A stretch of 64,000 bases of DNA from Prosthecobacter debontii (GCA_945869465.1 CAMBPB010000001.1:1-64000); one strand, 5' to 3'; positions 46,804 to 56,312 are shown, counted from the stretch's first letter. The notes: generated by a model from the letters alone, not told the origin. Program-made: numbers and translations.

Positions 46804-47874
46804 ATGTCCGCTCTGAAACACTCGCCGCTTGAGGCCGCCCATCAGGCTCTCGGTGCCCGCCTCGTCTCCTTCGCGGGATGGAACATGCCGGTCCAATACT
46901 CGTCGATCATCGATGAACACACCGCCGTCCGCACCAAGGTCGGTATTTTCGATATCTCCCACATGGGGCAGTTCCTCGTCAGCGGCCCCACCGCCGAAGC
47001 CTGGCTGAACCGGATGTTCACCAACAACATCTCCAGACTCGCCCCCGGCCAAGGGCAATACACACTGATGCTCAACGACAACGGCGGCGTGATCGACGAT
47101 CTCATCGGCTACCGCACCGGGGAAAACGACTACTTCCTCGTGGTCAACGCCTCGATGATCGAGCCGGACTTTTTCTGGCTGGCCAGCCATCAGGATGAAC
47201 AGGTGATCCTTCGCAACGAAAGCGACCTCTGGGCCGGCATGGCGATCCAGGGCCCGGTTGCCGCGGAAACCTTCGCCATCGTCTGTCCGGGCGAGACCCT
47301 GCCTCCCAGAAATGGCATCGTCACCACCGCCGCGGGTGCCATCGTCTGCCGCACCGGCTACACGGGCGAGGATGGCTTCGAGTTCTTCTGCCCCGCCGCC
47401 GAGGGCATCTCATGGTGGCAAAAATTCCTCGCCGCCGGTGCCGCCCCCTGCGGTCTTGGCGCGCGCGACACGCTGCGCCTCGAAATGGGCTACCCGCTCA
47501 ATGGCAACGACCTCTCGCCCGAACGCTCGCCAATCGAGGCCGGTCTCGGGCTTTTCTGCGATCTCGAAAAACCCGACTTCATCGGCCGCGATACCCTCCT
47601 GCGCCAGAAATCCGACGGCCCGGCCGTGAAACTCACCGCACTTCAATACACCGCCAAAGGCCCGCCTCCCCGCGCCCATTACCCGGTTTCCTCCGCCGCC
47701 GGCACCGTCATCGGCGAACTCGCCAGCGGCGCGCTTTCCCCGTCCCTGATGACCGGCATCGGCATGGCCTACCTCCCCGCCGAATACTCGAAGCCCGGCA
47801 CCGATCTCCAAATCGACGTCCGCGGCCGGCGGTTCCCCGCCAAAGTCGTGAAAAAGCCGTTTTATAGGAAATAG
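46804..47874 (+). CDS. gcvT: Aminomethyltransferase, glycine cleavage system T protein
   Basis: 356 aa from MSALKHSPLEAAHQALG. T-protein motifs: LVSFAGWNMPVQYSSIIDEH, VGIFDISHMGQFLVSGP, NDNGGVIDDLIGYR (conserved Asp), TGYTGEDGFEFFC, and GLGARDTLRLEMGYPLNGND. It releases ammonia and transfers the methylene group to tetrahydrofolate. gcvH follows after a 301-nt gap filled with repeats. gcvP and lpd are not in the window. No glycine riboswitch could be recognised in the 225 nt upstream. Confidence 0.95.
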   Translation: MSALKHSPLEAAHQALGARLVSFAGWNMPVQYSSIIDEHTAVRTKVGIFDISHMGQFLVSGPTAEAWLNRMFTNNISRLAPGQGQYTLMLNDNGGVIDDLIGYRTGENDYFLVVNASMIEPDFFWLASHQDEQVILRNESDLWAGMAIQGPVAAETFAIVCPGETLPPRNGIVTTAAGAIVCRTGYTGEDGFEFFCPAAEGISWWQKFLAAGAAPCGLGARDTLRLEMGYPLNGNDLSPERSPIEAGLGLFCDLEKPDFIGRDTLLRQKSDGPAVKLTALQYTAKGPPPRAHYPVSSAAGTVIGELASGALSPSLMTGIGMAYLPAEYSKPGTDLQIDVRGRRFPAKVVKKPFYRK

Positions 47875-47881
47875 ACAGATG

Positions 47882-48173
47882 AATCGGAGACGGAAGACGG
47901 AAGGCGGCAAGAGAATTCCACCAACCTCCGGCCGCTTCACTTTCCGCGGCTTTATTCCCAGTCTTCTGTCTTCTGTCGCGCCATCTTCTGTCTTTCCCAT
48001 GAACTCCCGCGGAATGCCGAAATGGCGCGAAAAGCAGCGGTCCCTTCCGATCTTTTGTCTCGCCATGGCCTGCGGAAACGCTGGGATGAATGGGCCATCG
48101 CTCTCGGGCTGGAACGATGACAACAAGCTTCCTCTCAACTCCCAACCATCCACTATCAACTCGCAATCTCTTC
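47882..48173 (+). repeat. Two sets of heptamer arrays between gcvT and gcvH
   Basis: Set 1: AATCGGA, GACGGAA, GACGGAA, GGCGGCA (47882-47909), starting seven bases after the gcvT stop, and GTCTTCT, GTCTTCT, an 8-nt GTCGCGCC, ATCTTCT, GTCTTTC (47961-47996). Segments 47889-47903 and 47963-47977 pair over 15 bp as RNA with two G-U. Set 2 is the gcvH leader: CTCTCAA, CTCCCAA, CCATCCA, CTATCAA, CTCGCAA, TCTCTTC (48132-48173), ending two bases before the ATG. Set 2 shares the CTnnnAA form with the atpG, atpD and atpC leaders. Confidence 0.75.
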
Positions 48174-48175
48174 CC

Positions 48176-48553
48176 ATGAACACCCCCAGCGACCTCCGCT
48201 ATTGCTCCTCCCACGAATGGGTCCGCCTTGAGGGCGACCTCGCCACCGTGGGCATCTCCGATCACGCCCAGGAAGAACTCACCGACGTCGTCTTCGTCGA
48301 GCTCCCCGCCGTCGGCCGCTCCGTCGATGCCGGGGATCCGACCGCCGTCGTCGAGTCCGTCAAGGCCGCCAGCGACATCTACGCCCCCGTCGGCGGCGAG
48401 GTCGTCGAGGTCAACCCGGAGGTCGAAGCTGATCCGTCGCTCGTCAACACCGATCCCTACGGCAAAGGCTGGATTTTCAAACTCCGCGTGAAAAACCCCG
48501 CGGACGTTTCCAACCTGATGGACGCCTCTGCCTATCAGGCGCATCTCTCGTAG
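48176..48553 (+). CDS. gcvH: Glycine cleavage system H protein
   Basis: 125 aa from MNTPSDLRYCSSHEWVRLEG. The lipoyl-attachment motif is AVVESVKAASDIYAP, with the modified Lys in VKAAS. GDPTAVVES and PSLVNTDPYGKGWIFKL complete the family pattern. H protein shuttles the aminomethyl group between P, T and L proteins. The frame stays open upstream to an ATG at 47999 immediately behind another repeat array, but the extension has no homology to H proteins, so 48176 is taken as start. Confidence 0.95.
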   Translation: MNTPSDLRYCSSHEWVRLEGDLATVGISDHAQEELTDVVFVELPAVGRSVDAGDPTAVVESVKAASDIYAPVGGEVVEVNPEVEADPSLVNTDPYGKGWIFKLRVKNPADVSNLMDASAYQAHLS

Positions 48554-48844
48554 GGGCCGCTTCATGGCGATGTGCAATCGACATGAAGCGGGTTGGCTCC
48601 TTTGGACACGAAGGCTTCCTTGGACCGCGAGTCGGTGACCGCGCCTGCGGGAGCGTGGCCGAAGGAACGTGCCGGATGGAGCGTCTCTTCGGCTCTGCTT
48701 TCACCGGGAATTTCATTTCGCGGTCCTATGCCGGGCTTGAGGGCTACGTGCCGCTCGCGCTGGCTTATCTTGTGCTCACGCTGCCGCCCTCCAGGCCTAC
48801 CGCCGCCGGAACGGATTCCTCTTTCAACAGTTCGCCGGGCGATA
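48554..48844. other. Intergenic region with a fragment of the 35945 repeat family
   Basis: No gene is recognised between gcvH and the export lipoprotein, which are convergent. GGACCGCGAGTC at 48622-48633 followed by GGTGACCGCG repeats the core of the 74-bp unit at 35945 (GGACCGCGAGTCTGTGACTCG) with changes. The dyad is partly lost. GCGGTCC recurs at about 48720 in inverted sense. Confidence 0.5.
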
Positions 48845-49501
48845 TCACCAGGCGCTCTGTTTGACATAGATCACGTCAAACGGCCTGACATAAAACGGAC
48901 TGCTTTCCATACCGGTCAGCGCGTCATTCATGTTCAAAACATAGCGGTTCTGCTTGCTGCTTTGATTGCGCACCACGATCACCTGCTTGGGATTGGCGAA
49001 TTTAGTGAAGCCTCCGGCTTCCATCACCGCTTCCAACGCCGTCATCGGACGGTCGAGCGGGATTTTACCCGGTCTCAGCACTTCGCCGGACAGATACACG
49101 CCCGCCGAGGCGGTCTCAAGCGACACCACGACCGTGGGATCCTGAAGGTGAGGTTGATAGAGCGCCGTCAATTGCGCCTGGAAGCTGTTGATGGTCCTGC
49201 CCGAAGCGCTGACATCGCCGACGGTGGGCAGACTGACCTTGCCGTTGGGCTGGATCTTCTGCTTGGTGTTCAACTCGGGAGCGCCGGAGAACGCGACGTT
49301 GATCTGATCGCCGGGGGCAAGGTTGCCGCTTGGTTTGGATACATAGGCTTCCGCCGGCACCATCGGGGCTGGGTTCATGTTCCCGCAACCCACGGAAGCG
49401 AATGCCGCGAGCAACGCGGCCATGCCGATCATTCCGGTTGCCAGGCGCTGCCGAAGCCAGGCGCCCGCTCCGGCTTTGTGATTTATCATTTTCGTCGTCA
49501 T
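48845..49501 (-). CDS. Polysaccharide export lipoprotein (Wza/poly_export family)
   Basis: 218 aa from the ATG at 49501 (MTTKMINHKAGAGAW). The signal sequence ends in lipobox ASVGC. The poly_export domain follows: LAPGDQINVAFSGAPELNTK, IQPNGKVSLPTVGDVSASGR, FQAQLTALYQPHLQDPTVVV, and an SLBB-like part VYLSGEVLRPGKIPLDRPMT with EAVMEAGGFTKFANPK. It is shorter than E. coli Wza (about 380 aa) and lacks its C-terminal outer-membrane helix, so it is a minimal secretin-like ring component. Last gene of the exopolysaccharide operon. Its 5' leader is A/C-rich (ACTACCAACCAATAAACA). Confidence 0.88.
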   Translation of the reverse strand: MTTKMINHKAGAGAWLRQRLATGMIGMAALLAAFASVGCGNMNPAPMVPAEAYVSKPSGNLAPGDQINVAFSGAPELNTKQKIQPNGKVSLPTVGDVSASGRTINSFQAQLTALYQPHLQDPTVVVSLETASAGVYLSGEVLRPGKIPLDRPMTALEAVMEAGGFTKFANPKQVIVVRNQSSKQNRYVLNMNDALTGMESSPFYVRPFDVIYVKQSAW

Positions 49502-49581
49502 ATTGTTTATTGGTTGGTAGTTAGCTGTCTGTGTCCTTGTTGTCGTCTGGAAATCATTTCCTCGCCCGCTCGTCATGTGTT

Positions 49582-50319
49582 TCAGTGTTCCAAGTAGTCC
49601 GTCCAATCCACAGGAAGCGGCGCGTTTTCAATCCCGCTTTCGATGCGGCCTTCCCAATCCGGATTGAATGTGGTGCTCGTTCCATAAACCATGATCAGAT
49701 CTTCATTGCCGATGCTGCGCAATGCATGACTTACTCCAGGCGGAATCACTACGGCAGCGTTGTCATTTCCCGGCCTACTGTCACCAGCGATGCTGAAGCG
49801 CATGACTCGTCGTGCCAATCCCTCGCGTTCGTCCACCAGGATCATTTCACAGATGCCAGTGAGGAAAAACATCACATCCCATTGTTCACTGCCATAGGGA
49901 CGGCGGGAAAAATCCTCAGGCGCTTCGACAAACAAGTCCCGGAACCACTGGCCGGCGCAAACACCGTCGGGAATGAAAGGCGGGTGAATGTGGAAACCCT
50001 TGGCGCTGTCACGGTGCATGAGGGCGGACGCCCATTGTTGCGGGGCCAGGCCGATCCGGTCCAGCACGCCTTCATTGAGACGGGTGAGTTCCGCGAAATA
50101 TCCCCTCCCTTTTTGTTGGAACACCCGGCGTGGAAAAAGCTCAACTCCTGGGATCCAGGCGTCATCGAGTTCGGCACGCCCTTGAATGACTTCGCCCGCG
50201 CCCACGCCATTCCCCGCAAGACGGCGGGCCAGGGCATCCTTGGAATAATCCCGCGTCTCAAGCCGCGCCCGGGCTGACGCCTTGACGCCCTTCCACCGAT
50301 TGTCTGGTTTGGCTTCCAT
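49582..50319 (-). CDS. dTDP-4-dehydrorhamnose 3,5-epimerase-like cupin
   Basis: 245 aa, longer than classical RmlC (about 185). The cupin core includes GYFAELTRLNEGVLDRIGLA, the catalytic-His-like MHRDSAKGFHIHPPF, WDVMFFLTGICEMILVDERE, and VIPPGVSHALRSIGNEDLIM followed by VYGTSTTFNPDWEGRI. The RmlC fold is clear, and the position beside rmlA, rmlB and rmlD supports the epimerase step. The extra N-terminal 50 residues and sequence divergence leave room for a related ketoisomerase activity. Confidence 0.78.
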   Translation of the reverse strand: MEAKPDNRWKGVKASARARLETRDYSKDALARRLAGNGVGAGEVIQGRAELDDAWIPGVELFPRRVFQQKGRGYFAELTRLNEGVLDRIGLAPQQWASALMHRDSAKGFHIHPPFIPDGVCAGQWFRDLFVEAPEDFSRRPYGSEQWDVMFFLTGICEMILVDEREGLARRVMRFSIAGDSRPGNDNAAVVIPPGVSHALRSIGNEDLIMVYGTSTTFNPDWEGRIESGIENAPLPVDWTDYLEH

Positions 50320-50322
50320 GGA

Positions 50323-51234
50323 TCAAAGGGATTTCAGATAGTCGCCATACGGGGTGCCCGCGTATTTTGTGATCGAATCATTGAGCCTGGCCCGATCGAT
50401 CCTTCCTTGTGAGAACGCGATTTCCTCAGGACAGGCGATCTTCAATCCCTGCCTTTGCTGGATGACCTGCACGAACTGGGTTGCGTCAGCCAGCGAGTCC
50501 GGGGTGCCCGTGTCCAACCAGGTGGTGCCACGGCCAAGCAATTCGACTTTCAGTTCGCCGCGTTCCAGATAGAGCCGGTTCAAGTCGGTGATTTCAAGTT
50601 CGCCCCGCACCGATGGCTTGAGGCTTTTGGCGGTGGCGACGACGTTTTTGTCGAAGAAATAGATTCCGGGGACCGCATAGTTCGACTTCGGACGGCTGGG
50701 TTTTTCTTCAAGTGAAACCACGCGCCCTTGCGCATCGAACTCCACCACGCCGTATTGTTCCGGCTCCTTTGTGTGATAGCCGAACACCGTGGCGCCTTCC
50801 ACCCGTCTCGATGCCGCAAGCAGGGATACGCCGAGTTCGTGCCCGTAGAAAAGGTTGTCACCGAGGATCAGACACACCGGCTCTCCGTTGATAAACTCTT
50901 CTCCTATCAGAAATGCCTGGGCAAGGCCTTCGGGTATCGGCTGCTCCGCATAGGAAATCTCCAGACCCCACTGCGAACCGTCGCCCAGCAGGTTGCTGAA
51001 GCCCGGAAGATCGCGCGGCGTCGAGATCACCAGAATCTCACAAATTCCGGCCAGCATCAGAACCGTGAGTGGATAGTCAATCCTCGGTTTGTCATACACC
51101 GGAATGAGCTGCTTGCTCACGGAGTGCGTCATTGGAAACAGGCGGCTGCCCGTTCCTCCCGCGAGAATGATCCCCTTGCGCAACGATTGTTCCGCGGGCG
51201 AAAGTTTCAAATGGCTGTCTTCAATGCCGTTCAT
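50323..51234 (-). CDS. rmlA: Glucose-1-phosphate thymidylyltransferase
   Basis: 303 aa. The nucleotidyltransferase signature is [20 protein letters not shown], with [40 protein letters not shown] and [13 protein letters not shown]. It makes dTDP-glucose, the first step to dTDP-rhamnose. The N-terminus carries about 18 residues before the usual start ([18 protein letters not shown]). It lies four bases downstream of rmlB and three upstream of the epimerase gene in a tight operon. Confidence 0.95.
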   Translation of the reverse strand: MNGIEDSHLKLSPAEQSLRKGIILAGGTGSRLFPMTHSVSKQLIPVYDKPRIDYPLTVLMLAGICEILVISTPRDLPGFSNLLGDGSQWGLEISYAEQPIPEGLAQAFLIGEEFINGEPVCLILGDNLFYGHELGVSLLAASRRVEGATVFGYHTKEPEQYGVVEFDAQGRVVSLEEKPSRPKSNYAVPGIYFFDKNVVATAKSLKPSVRGELEITDLNRLYLERGELKVELLGRGTTWLDTGTPDSLADATQFVQVIQQRQGLKIACPEEIAFSQGRIDRARLNDSITKYAGTPYGDYLKSL

Positions 51235-51238
51235 GGGG

Positions 51239-52318
51239 TCAGCTCAGGGTTCCAAGTCGTTCGCCGCGGTAACTTCCGTCCTCGAACTTACGGGTCCAGT
51301 CCTCATTGTCGAGATACCATTGTACCGTCCTGCGCAGGCCCGATGCGAAATTTTCACGCGGCGCCCAGCCAAGCTCGCTTGCGATCCTTGAGGGATCGAT
51401 CGCATAACGCCGGTCATGTCCGGGCCGGTCTTTCACGAACGTGATCAACTCGTCGGCGGGCCTGGTCACGATGCCCGGCGCGAGTTCCCGCACGGTTTCA
51501 ATGATGGCGTGAACAACATCGATGTTCCTCATCTCGCACTTCCCGCCGATCACATAGGTTCTGCCAGGCACGCCCCGGAAGAGCGCGAGGGCAAGGCCGC
51601 GGCAGTGGTCTTCGACGTAGAGCCAGTCCCGCACGTTCGAACCGTCGCCATACACCGGCAGCGGCGCCCCTTTCAGCGTCTTGCGGATCATCAGCGGCAG
51701 CAGTTTTTCCGGAAACTGATAAGGTCCGTAGTTGTTCGAGCAGTTCGTGGTGACCACCGGCAGCCCATAAGTGTGGTGGTAGGCCCGCGCCAAGTGGTCG
51801 CTGCCCGCCTTGGAAGCGCTGTATGGGCTGTTAGGCGCGTAGGGAGTGTCCTCGCAGAAGGCGGGATCCTGCGGCCCCAGCGAGCCATACACCTCGTCGG
51901 TGGACACATGGAGAAACCCGCTCTTTCCGCCTGCGAGCCGTCCGGTTTCAACAAGATGCCGGCGGAACCTTTCGATCAGCCGGTAAGTTCCCACAAAATT
52001 CGTCATGATGAACTCCTCCGGATTGTCGATGGATCGGTCCACATGCGACTCGGCGGCAAGATGCATGACCGAATCGATCGCATGCTCGCGCAGCAGCGAT
52101 CCCACCCACTCGCCATCGCAGATGTCCCCCTGGGCAAACACGTGCCTTGGATCAGCATCTGCGGTTGTTAGGCTGGCGCGGTTGCCGGCATAGGTGAGTT
52201 TGTCGAGGGCGACAACCCGCTCGATATCGACGCCGAGTTCGCGGGAGGCATCGCCCAACAGGTAATGGACCAGGTTCGAGCCGATAAATCCGGCTCCGCC
52301 GGTGACAAGGATTCTCAT
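51239..52318 (-). CDS. rmlB: dTDP-glucose 4,6-dehydratase
   Basis: 359 aa. Extended SDR: NAD motif [42 protein letters not shown] with the catalytic Thr/Asp/Glu region, and [20 protein letters not shown] giving YxxxK. RMLB features [13 protein letters not shown] and [13 protein letters not shown] are present. It converts dTDP-glucose to the 4-keto-6-deoxy sugar. It sits between rmlD and rmlA. Confidence 0.96.
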   Translation of the reverse strand: MRILVTGGAGFIGSNLVHYLLGDASRELGVDIERVVALDKLTYAGNRASLTTADADPRHVFAQGDICDGEWVGSLLREHAIDSVMHLAAESHVDRSIDNPEEFIMTNFVGTYRLIERFRRHLVETGRLAGGKSGFLHVSTDEVYGSLGPQDPAFCEDTPYAPNSPYSASKAGSDHLARAYHHTYGLPVVTTNCSNNYGPYQFPEKLLPLMIRKTLKGAPLPVYGDGSNVRDWLYVEDHCRGLALALFRGVPGRTYVIGGKCEMRNIDVVHAIIETVRELAPGIVTRPADELITFVKDRPGHDRRYAIDPSRIASELGWAPRENFASGLRRTVQWYLDNEDWTRKFEDGSYRGERLGTLS

Positions 52319-52384
52319 AGTGGGGGAAATTCGGGTGCCGTAATTTTCGGAAACGATGGAGGCGCTTTCGATCCGAGGGGATGA

Positions 52385-53308
52385 TTAAGGGACGTGCGGC
52401 GTCAATTGATACCTTGCGAACGACCCGTCTTGTATTACGAAATCGCGTAGGGACTGCTTCCACTCGCGGGGGCGGATTCCCGTCAGGCCGGTGAATTTTT
52501 CCGTGCTCATCGCGCTGTTGAGCGGACGTTTCGCCACGAAGGCCGGAACCGAATCGACCGGCACACCGGCGATTTCCCCTGCGATGACAGGAATTCCGGC
52601 ATCGCGGGCCGTATCGATGCAGAATTGCCCCCACTCCCGCCACGTGCATGGCCTCGAGTTGCACAAATGGTAGATCCCCGAAGCCGGCCCGCCCGGGCTG
52701 CCGAACGCCAATGCCGCCATCCATTCGATTAGATCAAGGGTGTAAGTGGGACAACAGACCTTGTCTCCGGGAAGAGTCAGATTCGCTTCGGAGCAGGCCT
52801 TGCCGATGATCCACTCCGGAAATGCCGGTCTGCCAGGTCCATAAACCCATGAAACCCTCGCCACAAGATTCGCTTGCGAGTATTCCAAGACCGCGGTCTC
52901 ACCCGCGAGTTTCGACGCGCCATAGACGCTGATCGGATCCGGCTTGTCCGATTCCACATAGGGATCCGGCTTGGAACCCCCGAACACCATGTCCGTGCTG
53001 ACGTAAGTGACGTGCGCACCCTTGCCCGCTGAAATATCCGCGATCCTGCCGGGCCCCGTGGCGTTTATGGCAAAGGCTTCCTGCTCGTGCGTCTCGCAGT
53101 AGTCAACCGCGGTCAGCGCACCGGTTAGGAAAAGGCAGTCGAAATCCAGCTCCCCGAGCGCCTCATCGATCGACCGGATGGAGCCGAGATCGAGCTGCTT
53201 GTGATCAAATCCAATCACCTGATGGGCCCTCCCGAGAAACTTCAACAACGAGCTCCCGAGGCGTCCCCCGGAACCAACCACAACTACCTTTTTTCGATCA
53301 TCCTTCAT
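52385..53308 (-). CDS. rmlD: dTDP-4-dehydrorhamnose reductase
   Basis: 307 aa. Rossmann motif VVVVGSGGRLGSSLLKFLG, DLGSIRSIDEALGELDFDCL, TALTAVD-type segment TGALTAVDYCETHEQEAFAI, VSTDMVFGGSKPDPYVESD, and YGASKLAGETAVLEY with the YxxxK pair. It performs the last reduction to dTDP-rhamnose. It is about 65 nt upstream of rmlB in transcription order and follows three glycosyltransferase genes. Confidence 0.92.
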   Translation of the reverse strand: MKDDRKKVVVVGSGGRLGSSLLKFLGRAHQVIGFDHKQLDLGSIRSIDEALGELDFDCLFLTGALTAVDYCETHEQEAFAINATGPGRIADISAGKGAHVTYVSTDMVFGGSKPDPYVESDKPDPISVYGASKLAGETAVLEYSQANLVARVSWVYGPGRPAFPEWIIGKACSEANLTLPGDKVCCPTYTLDLIEWMAALAFGSPGGPASGIYHLCNSRPCTWREWGQFCIDTARDAGIPVIAGEIAGVPVDSVPAFVAKRPLNSAMSTEKFTGLTGIRPREWKQSLRDFVIQDGSFARYQLTPHVP

Positions 53309-53329
53309 GTGCTTTGCAACCGTTCAATC

Positions 53330-54280
53330 TTAGCCATTCCACTTCTTGGAGAACATCCGCCGTGCATACGGATAGGCCACCCAAATCAGTAGGTTTCTAA
53401 CCACGCATTTCCACCCCGCATGCGGACTCAACCCGGCGGATGCGTATTGCCTGGCGATGGTTTTCTTACCGAGGGCGCACGCGATCTCGGCCTGTCTCGA
53501 GGCGAAGTAGAGCATGCTGCGCCTGACCACCGCCGCCGCCTCACTATCGAGCGGAACAAGCCTCCAGTAAACCCCTGCTTGGACTCTCGTATAACAATCG
53601 TATCTCGTGAAAGCGCTTGCGGGATCCATTGTATCGGACAAGCCCGGCCCTTGACGGTCGCGGCAGATGTTGACCAGGCGTTCGTTCACCACGGCGTAAC
53701 CAAAACCAAGAATCAGTTTGTATATCAACTTGGTGTCCTCCGCGACCCGCAGTGTCTCGTCGAAAATCCCGGATCTCATCAGGGCATTCCGCCCGGCCAC
53801 CATCGACTGGAGGAAAGGGTGCCTCGGATGTTTGAAAAATCTGCAATCCTCCGGGGGATAGAAGCGTCCGGAGGATTCCTCCAACGTCGGATCCATTCGA
53901 TTGAGATCGTCCAGCGGTTCGCCGGATTCGTCCATACTGACGCAAAAGCAGACCTTCGCACCGGTTCGTTCCATGCATTCCAACTGCTTGCCGAGCTTTG
54001 AGGTGTGCCAGGTGTCATCGGAATCAAGAAATGCGATCCAATCCCCCGTCGCCTCAAGAATCCCGCGGTTTCTTGCCGCGCTGACTCCCCGGTTTTCCGT
54101 CCTGATGTAGCGGATCCGGCCTATGAATGGAGCCAGTGCTTCCGCGGTGGCATCCGTCGATCCGTCATCGATGACAAGCACCTCGCAGGACACCCCTGTT
54201 TGTTCGAGCACGCTGCGCACCGCACCCGGCACATAGGATGCCCGGTTGTAGGTTGGAATGACCACGCTGACCTGTTTCAT
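53330..54280 (-). CDS. Glycosyltransferase family 2
   Basis: 316 aa. GT-A fold: VSVVIPTYNRASYVPGAVRS, VLVIDDGSTDATAEAL, ENRGVSAARNRGILEATGDW, and the DXD-type metal site FLDSDDTWH. There is no strong membrane helix. The C-terminal 100 residues carry several basic helices. It probably adds one sugar to the lipid-linked repeat unit. Donor and linkage cannot be inferred. Confidence 0.9.
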   Translation of the reverse strand: MKQVSVVIPTYNRASYVPGAVRSVLEQTGVSCEVLVIDDGSTDATAEALAPFIGRIRYIRTENRGVSAARNRGILEATGDWIAFLDSDDTWHTSKLGKQLECMERTGAKVCFCVSMDESGEPLDDLNRMDPTLEESSGRFYPPEDCRFFKHPRHPFLQSMVAGRNALMRSGIFDETLRVAEDTKLIYKLILGFGYAVVNERLVNICRDRQGPGLSDTMDPASAFTRYDCYTRVQAGVYWRLVPLDSEAAAVVRRSMLYFASRQAEIACALGKKTIARQYASAGLSPHAGWKCVVRNLLIWVAYPYARRMFSKKWNG

Positions 54281-54310
54281 TGCCTGATAAAACGTGCGGG
54301 ACGACCGCCG

Positions 54311-55243
54311 TCACCTGACTCTGCGGAGTCCGTGCCTGTTATAATTACGGGGACGGCGGCTCTCCCGAAGGTGGGCCCGGATCATCGACTCGTGGACAAT
54401 CAGCGCGAGTTCCTCCTCGCTGCATCCCTCAGCTTCCATCGCGCGGCGATTCGCGCTCCTCCACCGTGACAAATTCCACGCTGCACGGAGTAGCCTCGCC
54501 CGCCCGAAGCGGCACCCCCAATGTTCCCAATGGTGTCCGCAATAGGCGCGTGAGGCTGCCTGTTTTTGCGCCGCATCTAACCACGCGCTCCTGATCAAGC
54601 GGACCGGTTGGAAGTGATGTTCCACACAGACATCCAAACGATTGAAGATTTGATAGCCGGCTTCCCTCAATTGCGATGAAAAGAGCGATTCCTCACAGCT
54701 TCCCAAGGCCCCCGCGCCAAGTTCCGCGTCAAAGCCCGGCACCTTTCGAAGAACATCCCGCGAAAACGCCATGTTCGCGCCAACCATGCCCTGCGGTTCA
54801 CTTGAATCAAGCCACTCAGAGGATGCAAGCCATGAACGATGCAGCGGAGTCATCCAGGGACGCAAAAGATGAGGGGCAATCTCAACCCCGCCGCAAACCG
54901 CCTCGGCCGCTCCTGAAACAACCGGAGCGGTCATCGCCACCAGCCAATTCTCCGGGAATCTGATATCGTCATCGGTGAACATGACGATTTCGCCAGTGGT
55001 CTCCGCAAGGCCGCGGTTTCTCCCGTGGGAAAGACCGGGCATTTCCTCACAAACAGTTCTCACCCCGATCTTGTCCATTCGCGCCGACCTCACCACTTCC
55101 GCCGTGTGATCCGTCGATCCGTTATCGACAACCACCAGTTCCGCCGTCAATCCATCGGGAACCCTGATGCCGGCCATTGCCGCAAGAGTCTGGACGAGAT
55201 CCTCCGCGCGATTCCGGGTGACGATGATGATGGAAACCTGCAT
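54311..55243 (-). CDS. Glycosyltransferase family 2
   Basis: 310 aa. QVSIIIVTRNRAEDLVQTLA, LVVVDNGSTDHTAEVV, MPGLSHGRNRGLAETTGEIV and the metal-binding MFTDDDIRFPENW, followed by MVGANMAFSRDVLRKVPGFD as in rhamnosyltransferase-type GT2 enzymes. The C-terminal part is unusually rich in Arg, Trp and Cys. It belongs to the exopolysaccharide operon. Confidence 0.9.
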   Translation of the reverse strand: MQVSIIIVTRNRAEDLVQTLAAMAGIRVPDGLTAELVVVDNGSTDHTAEVVRSARMDKIGVRTVCEEMPGLSHGRNRGLAETTGEIVMFTDDDIRFPENWLVAMTAPVVSGAAEAVCGGVEIAPHLLRPWMTPLHRSWLASSEWLDSSEPQGMVGANMAFSRDVLRKVPGFDAELGAGALGSCEESLFSSQLREAGYQIFNRLDVCVEHHFQPVRLIRSAWLDAAQKQAASRAYCGHHWEHWGCRFGRARLLRAAWNLSRWRSANRRAMEAEGCSEEELALIVHESMIRAHLRESRRPRNYNRHGLRRVR

Positions 55244-55258
55244 TTTTGTCGTGCTTCT

Positions 55259-56275
55259 TTACGACTGCTCCTGGACACCGCGCCCGTGGTGATAGAAATC
55301 CCTTTGCAGCGAGCGCACTCGCGCGCGCGGATACAGCGCTAATAAAATCATGGTGATGCCGCGTGAAGCGATGTGGAAAACCAACCGGATCAACCCTGAC
55401 CGGGGTGGCACGTTAACGCGTACCAGGGGCAGCCAGCATTTGCGAAGCAGGAATGGCAGGGGCACGGTTTCCTTGAAATAAGATTGATAGATCACATCCA
55501 ACTCGTTGACGACCTTGTGCCCGCCAACGATGGATTTGTTCACCCCTGTGAATCGGAAAACGCTGAGAACCTCCTCCGCCCATCCCCATTTGGCGCCTCT
55601 CGAACACAAGTAGGCCCACAACTCGCGGTCCATGCAGTAGTGCAAATCCCTGCGGACCAGGTCCTGTCGCCCGACCCGTTTGCGGCGGAAAAAACAACTG
55701 GGTTGCCAAATCGCCCCGGAATAGGGCGCGAGCTCCCAATCCTTCCAGTCCACCTGCCTCACGCAAGTTCTTTCCGGCGCGTCATCATACTGAAACACAC
55801 AGGCTCCCGCCACCACATCGGTTGCGGGATTGTCCACAAACCGCAGCGCTACTTTCCGCAACGCGCCGTCCGCCAGAAGATCATCGCTGCACAACCAATT
55901 GAAAATCTCACCGGTGGAACGCGCGTACCCCTTGTTAATCGCATCGGACTGCCCGCCGTCCCGCTCGCTGACCCAACTGGTCAGCCAAGGTGAATACTTG
56001 CGAACCAGCTCTATCGTCTGGTCGCCGCTCCCCCCGTCGATGATGTGAAATTCCAGGTTTGGATAACCTTGTAGCAGAACCGAGCGGATGGTTTCCTCGA
56101 TATATTGTCCCTGATTGTAGCTCGGGGTGATGATGCTGATTTTCGGCCACGGTCTTCCATCCGCCATTCGGGGAGGCAACGGCTCGGTCGCCTGATCCCA
56201 TGGCCAGCCATGGCGGCCTGATGGTGGAGGTGGCAGTGCCTCGAGGCAGCACATATCTTCAGAAGCCGAGCTCAT
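55259..56275 (-). CDS. Glycosyltransferase family 2
   Basis: 338 aa. An N-terminal extension of about 35 residues precedes KISIITPSYNQGQYIEETIR. Then come FHIIDGGSGDQTIELVRKY, ERDGGQSDAINKGYARSTGE and the acidic site NWLCSDDLLADGAL. The GGQSDA pattern is typical of a GT2 subgroup common in capsule loci. A hydrophobic segment near the C-terminus (IRLVFHIASRGITMILLALY) could contact the membrane. Confidence 0.9.
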   Translation of the reverse strand: MSSASEDMCCLEALPPPPSGRHGWPWDQATEPLPPRMADGRPWPKISIITPSYNQGQYIEETIRSVLLQGYPNLEFHIIDGGSGDQTIELVRKYSPWLTSWVSERDGGQSDAINKGYARSTGEIFNWLCSDDLLADGALRKVALRFVDNPATDVVAGACVFQYDDAPERTCVRQVDWKDWELAPYSGAIWQPSCFFRRKRVGRQDLVRRDLHYCMDRELWAYLCSRGAKWGWAEEVLSVFRFTGVNKSIVGGHKVVNELDVIYQSYFKETVPLPFLLRKCWLPLVRVNVPPRSGLIRLVFHIASRGITMILLALYPRARVRSLQRDFYHHGRGVQEQS

Positions 56276-56312
56276 GGTTTGGTTTCGCCTGAAATGGTTC
56301 CCGCCGGTTGCA

